Shown in pieces: positions 57,722-64,000 of a stretch of DNA of 64,000 bases (the first letter of the stretch is position 1; the number at the start of each line of letters is the position of its first letter). Location: NCBI GenBank assembly GCA_034508935.3, contig CM067443.1, forward strand, positions 21,258,221-21,322,220. The letters run 5' to 3'. Source of the DNA: Berghia stephanieae (Eukaryota > Mollusca > Gastropoda > Nudibranchia > Aeolidiidae). Below the pieces are notes generated by a model that saw only the letters and a list, made by a program, of their open reading frames with translations, was not told where the DNA came from and made no database searches. Made by a program: the position numbers and the translations under genes.

Positions 57722-58903
57722 TTAATGATTGGACCAATTTTTATAATTGAACTTGTTTCCTAGGGTGCTGCTTATCTCCAACTCTGCTTTGAATTTATTC
57801 AAATTTTTGGCTGATACTGTGGTTTCTTGCAGTTTATTCCAGTTATTTACAATTCTAGATGAAAAAAAGTTCCTTCTTTCATTTGTTTTAAAACGTTCTT
57901 TTTTCAGTTTCTTGCTGTTTCCTCGTGTCTGAATGTTCTTGTTTGGTTTAAGGAATCCTGCCTCTACCCTGTCTATTCCCTTTACTATTTTATATGTTTG
58001 GATCATATCTCCCCTTCTTCTCCTGTAATCTAAGGTCGGGAGATTTAATTCTTTCAATCTCTCACAGTAGGTTTTTTCTTTCAACAGGCTTTGTCTCCCT
58101 CAAACTTCGGATACCATATGCAGCTTTGATCTAACCATAGTCTTGTAGATGGTAGTCATGTGTTTTGTTTTCAGATTCTTGAAATTTCTTTTCACTATTC
58201 CGAGTGTTTTACTAGCCTTAGATTGAACATCTTGAATTTGCTTCTTGAAGTTTAGCTTCCTATCAATAAATACTCCTAGGTCTTTTTCCCCATTGGATTT
58301 CTGCAGGGGTTTTTCTTTCATTATATAGTTTGCTTCTCTGTTGTTTTTTCCTAGGTGAAGAACTGCACATTTATCTACATTGAACTCCATCTGCCATATT
58401 TCGGACCATTCTTGAAGCTTTTTCAAATCTTGTTGTAAGGTGTTTCTTTCTTCTTCTGTATTAGCTACTCCATAGAGCTTAGTATCATCGGCAAAGATTT
58501 TACATTTAGATGATAGATTGTCTGGCAAGTCATTGATATAAATCAGGAAGAGAACTGGTCCCAGTACACTTCCTTGTGAAACTCCACTTGTTACCAGTCT
58601 CTCCGTTGATGCTGTTCCATTCACTATCACTTTTTGTCTTCTATCTTTGAGGAAATCTCTGACCCATTTGACTGTCTGATCATTAATTTGATACTGTTCC
58701 AATTTCCTGATTAGGCGCCAGTGTGGAACTTTGACAAATGCCTTTCTGAAGTCGAGGTATATGACATCTAAATTGTTGCCTAATTCCAGGTCTCTCGTCC
58801 AGTCATCCATTGTTTCAAGTAGGTTTGTTACTGTAGACCTTCCCGCCATGAAACCATGTTGATCTTTGCTGAATAGTTTGTTCTTGGTCATATGATCAAC
58901 CAA
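57722..58903 (-). pseudogene. LINE relic: reverse transcriptase, 5'-truncated with internal deletion
   Basis: Minus-strand frame with FSKDQHGFMAGRSTVTNLLE, IYLDFRKAFVKVPHWRLIRK, SGVSQGSVLGPVLFLIYIND and the catalytic FADD, then the C-terminal block LKELNLPTLDYRRRRGDMIQ and NNWNKLQETTVSAKNLNKFK. Between the two frames, at about 58,085-58,110, roughly 30 residues usually present (a DYAS..W region) are deleted. It is of the same general type as the 9-10 kb relic and better preserved. Confidence 0.92.
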
Positions 58904-59225
58904 CTTTAGCCAATAACAGACAGTTAAAACATGAATACATGACGTAAAATCCAGTTAGACCACCAAAACAAAGATAATAGCACAGTGCCAGAATACAAAA
59001 TCACTAAATAAAAAACGCATTCCAGTCAAAACCCATCATTCAAATTGTCATGCCTGCCCAATGTGTAAGTCACACATATAAAAGCAGGGTTCAAATTTTT
59101 TTCTGTACAGCCCACATATTTGTCAACGAGCACAGAATTACTGGCCAATCTAAAAATTATAAAACTATTTTTACAGATTCATATAAATATAATAATAGTA
59201 ACTTGCAAACCTTCCTTAAATTAAG

Positions 59226-59330
59226 GGTAATTCAATCACCCGTTGAATCAAGTGATTTGAACCCGGGACCTTCCAGTTCAGGGTCAAACAACTTCACCAC
59301 TACTCACTACACTACAGATCCATCTGACCT
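59226..59330 (-). other. tRNA-like SINE head
   Basis: The minus strand shows GTGAGTAGTGGTGAAGTTGT and CCCGGGTTCAAATCAC, A- and B-box-like pol III elements about 45 bp apart. Confidence 0.4.
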
Positions 59331-59511
59331 GTGGAGATATCCAATACAAATTATGTTATTAAGAAGAAATAGAAAAACAGAATCCACAAAAAGAACTGAA
59401 TGTCACTTGTATTTTGTTGTTATTGTAAATGCCATTTGCAAATTAGCAGAAAAAACATGCAAAACTAATAATAATAATATTAGGTTTAGGTCGAGATCGG
59501 ATTTTTTTTAG

Positions 59512-60660
59512 TTTTTTTAGTAAAGGTGCTTGGGTGTTTGTTTTTCCTAGTATTAGGGTTAAAGGTACTAGGTTATAGTTATATTTATTCTTAGGCTTAA
59601 TCGAGGGAATATTTGAGTTGTTTCCCTTGGCACTAGGAGCTTTCTGAAGGACTCACCTTTTTAGTTTTCATTCTTTTGTTCTTCAATTTTCTCTTAATTT
59701 CAAAAATTCGCTTACATTTTCATTCACCTTTCTGGAGGAGGGGGAGGGGCAGGGTAGTATTATTATTGCCATTGCTAAGCCAGTTTTTAAAAAAAAAAGA
59801 AAATATGAATTTGAACTTGAATCGCAGCAAAACCAAACAAGTAATAAATAGAATTTAAAAAAAAATCAAACTCGCCTCTTCAACATAAAAAGAAACAGTT
59901 CCATAAACGAAAATACGGTTTTACATTGTCATTAGGTTAGGAAGCTAAAATTGGCCAGGGACCAAGATTTTGATCTCCCTCCGCCTCCTAGTCTCCTCTC
60001 CTACTCAACTCCAAGCCTCTCTCTCTATGAAACTTTAGTTAATATTTATTGGTGGACATATGAAAGTCTATAGCCATAACCGCTAATAAGATCTCCCTTT
60101 TCATGTGTAGATTTAGTTGCAATACAAGTGGAGAAGAGAGTCAGAGTGATGATGTGCTAAGAAGATAGACGCGGTTTTCTTTTTGTTTTGTTTGTTTTTT
60201 ACGCTAACATCCTCAAACTCCAATAATAGAAAAAAGGAAAAAAGCATCGTTCCTAGGGGTGGAGGTGACAGATTTGAATACGCTAAGACTAAGGAGGATG
60301 AAAAGTCCTCCGACTTAATTATTTTACCGTCAGCTTAAACTTACTCTTCATCTTGATGCCATTGACCATGTTCCTTTCACGTTTCAGTTTTGCTTTACCT
60401 ACTCTAGCTAGTAGCTACCTATTATCGAGGCAACTCCACTCCTTTTTTCTGTTTAGTTTTGGCGGAAAAATTATATCGATACCAATAATACTCGAGACAG
60501 TAGTCAATATATTTAATTATTTACAGCGATGGTTCACCCATGGAGGACACATAGGTACTGCCATACTCTAAATTTATCAAATCCTTTATTTCTTCCATTT
60601 TAACTCCAAATATAGATGTCAAATATTCTTAAAAAGCCATTTTATCTAGTTTAACCCAAT
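59512..60660. other. Intergenic interval, nothing recognised
   Basis: AT-rich with scattered short T and A runs. No supported gene or repeat family. Confidence 0.5.
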
Positions 60661-60739
60661 GTCAATACTATTTTGGTATCGATAAAAAGCATCACGTGAC
60701 CACGTCGCCATTTTAGCCACGGATTTGGCGAGCACTCCG

Positions 60740-60838
60740 TCTCACAGGCGAGCCATTGCCAAAGACTGGTGGCGCCATCTGGTGGATCGGGACAAATTGT
60801 CTCACTGGCGAGCTATAGCTCGCCTATGAGACAAGCCT
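60740..60838. repeat. Terminus of a dispersed repeat, GGCGAGCTATAG family
   Basis: Carries GTCTCACAGGCGAGCCATTG, GTCTCACTGGCGAGCTATAG and the inverted CTATAGCTCGCCTATGAGAC, matching in inverse the start of the duplicated segments at 47.43 and 49.43 kb. Confidence 0.6.
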
Positions 60839-60954
60839 CAGATGTAAACATCTATGATGGACAAGCGACGGCACACATGGGATGTGGCATTATTTGAGTT
60901 GAACGATATGTATTTCTCTTTTCGATTCCCATTATTCACGGGGCTCAGTGATGC

Positions 60955-61110
60955 GGTCTTTGCTGCGTACCCGAAAGATACCGAGTTGAATACCCGCTCT
61001 GCTATGTGGCCTTAAGCAAGTCACCTCGCCCGAGTCACTCTGCGGCGCTGCACTGCGGCTGACACCTGGGCTATTCCGGCCTTCCCTTGGAATAGACAGT
61101 AGTGACAAAT
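60955..61110. mobile_element. Possible SINE fragment
   Basis: Contains GGCCTTAAGCAAGTCACCTC and TTGGAATAGACAGTAGTGAC, in the style of tRNA-derived invertebrate SINE bodies. No second copy is in this window. Confidence 0.3.
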
Positions 61111-61227
61111 TTCCCCCATGTGATGAATAACGGGAATTTTATTTTATTTTATTTTATTATCCGCGGGAAACGTCCTCCGTTTTTTTTTTTAAACTCTCAA
61201 AGATAAAGTAGAAAGGCGCTGTCTAAA

Positions 61228-61278
61228 TTTTTATTCTCTATTGTCTTCTGGCACTTTTCTACTCACTTCATATCTTGT
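61228..61278. repeat. 51-bp direct repeat, left copy
   Basis: Identical to 61,622-61,672 (begins TTTTTATTCTCTATTGTCTT). The copies bracket 343 bp. Confidence 0.9.
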
Positions 61279-61520
61279 TGTTACCAACATAAGTGCCTGC
61301 TCCACTCACTTTTCTGAATTAAAAATTCACCCCATACACCGGAGCATACTCAATGTCTCAATCGTTTCTATGTTATATGTTTGTGTTGAGAATATTGGCT
61401 GTTAAGCTTAACTGCTGGTCAAAATACTTCGCGATGGTGGTGGGCGAACGAATCGGCGGTCCCAGAAGTGGGTGAGAGAGGGATCTAGAAATGACTTGGG
61501 TTTGAAACGAATATTTTGTG

Positions 61521-61612
61521 TTCGTGGATAGCTCACACGGTAGAGCCACGCTCTCACCTGCCAGGCGGAGTTGTCGTACCAATAAGGTCGCAGGTTCAAA
61601 CCCCACCACCGC
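61521..61612 (+). other. tRNA-derived sequence (SINE head)
   Basis: A-box-like GATAGCTCACACGGTAGAGC and B-box GCAGGTTCAAACCCC. The ends do not pair as in a tRNA. Confidence 0.45.
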
Positions 61613-61621
61613 CGCGAAAAT

Positions 61622-61672
61622 TTTTTATTCTCTATTGTCTTCTGGCACTTTTCTACTCACTTCATATCTTGT
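61622..61672. repeat. 51-bp direct repeat, right copy
   Basis: Pairs with 61,228-61,278. Confidence 0.9.
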
Positions 61673-62062
61673 CTAAAAGCAAACTTGACTCCGATGTCAA
61701 ATCCGTATAAAATTCCCTTTTTTTGTATTAGATTTTCCTTCCATTTTGGTTAGATATATTGACGGGGAGGGTAGGGGTGTTCAAATATTACATTGAAAAA
61801 AAATAACAAAAAAACTGGACACTGCTTTCGTGAGGATGGATAGAAATGAATATTAAAGATGATTTCGGGCCAGATCTCTCACGTTCCCAATGAAAACATA
61901 ATTACGTGGCATAACATTTATTTTCATTGAATAACTGAATAATCTATAAACATTGTGATAGTTTATTGACCATCTATGGCCTGTTATAAATAAGAGTTGA
62001 AAATCGTTAAGACTTCAGCTCGTAGAACCTGTGTTTACAAGTATATTAATTGTTCCTTGTTA

Positions 62063-62171
<109 letters not shown>

Positions 62172-62438
62172 GATCTTTTCCTTCTCTTTTTGACTCATCT
62201 CCGCCGTCCCCTCTCATTTTTGTCACAAACCCACGGAAGATCCTTGTCGGAAGTCGTGAAGTTATCTTATTTAATTAAATTTTATTAAAGTGCATTACAA
62301 TTTTCTAAGATAATGACTATACGTTTATAATCGCAAGAAAATGCTGTTTTAGCGTATTAAAATGTAGTCAACGATGTGCTTATGTTGCCAAGAAGATAGT
62401 GTAAAAAGGAAGGCTTGCATTCTGTTATGGAAATCAAC

Positions 62439-62728
62439 AATAGGATTCAATAGTCTGATGTCACGTCCGCCCGGCAACAAACAGCTTGGTTCTAAACAAA
62501 GTAAATGGGTACTTTTTTAATTCTTCGTGCTGGAATGTTATCAGAATGTATAAAAGTCAAACATGATCAGATTTATAATGTGTTTCTCCTCGGGATACCC
62601 TTTTCTGCTTGTCGTAGAAGTATGTATTTCATAAGGGCGTCCGCCATTGTTCCGATAGTTAAGAACCAGTTACTGAGTTACGATGCGTCATTACGAGGGA
62701 AGTGATGTTACGACTGTTGAAGCCTATT
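62439..62728. mobile_element. TA-flanked MITE, copy Y
   Basis: Ends GGATTCAATAGTC and (reverse complement) GGCTTCAACAGTC with TA on each side. Homologous to 27,382-27,690 throughout. Confidence 0.72.
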
Positions 62729-62914
62729 ACCATTGAACTAGTTTCTCATTCTCAGAGCTAAAAAGTTCATGGAATTGGGGGTTTATATAAATTCTGTTGC
62801 GTTCAACGGACATTTACAATTGCATGCTATTCCTTGAAAATTGAAACGTTCGATATCTATCTCAACGCATTTTCTCTAAATCTGATTGACCAGCTACGCA
62901 ATGAAGACGTAGGT

Positions 62915-62938
62915 GGGGGGGGGGGGGGGGGGGGGGGT
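62915..62938. repeat. Poly-G tract
   Basis: G homopolymer of about 24 bases. Confidence 0.95.
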
Positions 62939-63003
62939 GTCCGGAAAAAAAAAATCGACTACACCCGGTATCGATAACGGTCCACAACTGAGCCATTATG
63001 ACC

Positions 63004-63329
63004 TTAAAACTTGAGCTTTTATATAGCGCAATATCCACTAAACGCACTCAAGCGCTTTACAAAAGGTCCCTGACCAAAAGCAACATGTAGCATGTAGAAC
63101 GAGACATGACACCTGTTAGGCGATTTCGATTTTACAAATTTTTTTTTTCGACAGAGACAACACTGTTAAGGGCCAGGTACTCATTTTACACTTAAGTACG
63201 ATGAGAGAATGTGAGCAAAGAGCCTTTTTCCAAGGACTCAACTATGCTCGAACTATGTTCAACTAGACTCGAACCCAGGATCTTCCGATCCGAAAGCGAG
63301 TGTCATACCAAAAGACCATATAGCCGCAC
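63004..63329 (-). mobile_element. tRNA-derived SINE (S family), full-length copy 1
   Basis: Minus strand: tRNA-like head GTGCGGCTATATGGTCTTTT with B-box GGGTTCGAGTC, a body containing CTCACATTCTCTCATCGTAC, and a tail with AAGCGCTTGAGTGCGTTTAG and a TATATAAAAGC end. The head most resembles tRNA-Pro. Confidence 0.88.
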
Positions 63330-63375
63330 CTACCTCTGTCGTGGAAGGTTCTCCTTTTTGTAATAAAAATTATGT

Positions 63376-63683
63376 AACTTGAGGTTTTATGTCCACTGAA
63401 CGTGCTCACAGCGCTTTACAAAGGATCCCTGGCCAACAGCAACACGTAATATAAAGAACGAGACATGACGCCTGTTAGGCGATTTCGATTATACAACTTT
63501 TTAAAAGACAGAGACAACGCTGTTAACGGCCAGATACTCATTTTACACCTGAGTACTATGAGTTATGAGAGAATGTGAGTAAAGAGTCTTTTCCAAGGAC
63601 TCAACTATGCACCAAGCGAGGCTCGAACCCAGGACCTCCCGATCCCAAAGCGAGTGTCATACCACAAGACCACATAGTCGCAC
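63376..63683 (-). mobile_element. tRNA-derived SINE (S family), copy 2
   Basis: Same structure as copy 1, with head GTGCGACTATGTGGTCTTGT and B-box GGGTTCGAGCC. Confidence 0.88.
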
Positions 63684-63840
63684 GAACGAGAAGTAGGCAT
63701 AGATTTAGATAATATTATGAATATTCAAGAGGCACCATTTCGTGATGAACTAATCACGGTGGTTTAAAAGATAGTCGACACGTTCTCTTGGAATCAAAAG
63801 CTACTGATTTTTCAATACACCATCTAGTCTACCAATAATA

Positions 63841-64000
63841 GTGCGGCTATGTGGTCTAGTGGTATGACACTCGCTTTCGGATCGGAAGGTCCTTGGTTCG
63901 AGCCTCGCGCTCGCTCATAGTTAAGTCATTGGAAAAGGCTCTTTACTCACATTCTCTCACCGTACTCAGGTGTAAAATGAGTACCTGGCCGTTAACAGCG
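63841..64000 (+). mobile_element. tRNA-derived SINE (S family), copy 3, cut by window end
   Basis: Plus-strand head GTGCGGCTATGTGGTCTAGT, A-box TGGTCTAGTGG, B-box TTGGTTCGAGCC, then the family body running off the window at GTTAACAGCG. Inverted relative to copies 1 and 2. Confidence 0.88.

Overview
This is AT-rich animal genomic DNA: long introns, a spliced gene on each strand, many microsatellites and homopolymer runs, and dense old and young transposable elements. The host genes and the style of the repeats suggest a marine invertebrate, perhaps a deuterostome. The sequence alone does not fix the species. A run of exactly 100 N at 52,246-52,345 marks a scaffold gap, so order across it is not proven.

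Layout. (1) 615-1,911 (+): the last coding exon of a voltage-gated sodium channel, from domain IV S3-S4 to the C-terminus; earlier exons lie off the left edge. One apparent frameshift sits at the start of the EF-hand-like region. (2) 2-18.5 kb: gene-poor DNA with microsatellites, a foldback MITE, a LINE relic, a nest of retroposons at 10.5-13.0 kb and a possible spliced noncoding transcript at 15.2-16.9 kb. (3) 18.5-45.5 kb (-): seventeen exons of the KHDC4 (BLOM7/KIAA0907) orthologue, a KH-domain pre-mRNA splicing factor. Both KH units are present and the Pro/Gln/His-rich C-terminal half is greatly enlarged, giving about 1,190 residues against about 614 in human. The first exon was not found. 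The introns hold a near-intact mariner, a near-intact Tigger/pogo element, several MITEs, LINE relics and sense-oriented retroposons. (4) 47-52 kb: a duplicated segment (47.4 and 49.4 kb), one copy with a possible first exon, plus foldback elements. (5) 52.8-57.5 kb (-): the last two exons of an unidentified gene, with an intact-ORF hAT transposon in the intron between them. (6) 57.7-64 kb: a LINE relic, tRNA-like SINE heads, a 51-bp direct repeat pair and a cluster of tRNA-derived SINEs at the right edge.

The most interesting material is in the repeats. A retroposon family of about 520 nt (here called R1) has defined ends and perfect 11-13 bp target duplications, with one copy nested in another. 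Its 3' hairpin is shared, with compensatory stem changes, by a second SINE inserted inside an R1 hairpin loop. Every R1-like insertion seen lies in the same orientation. Three hAT-like elements, including the full-length one, carry exact 6-bp target duplications rather than the usual 8.
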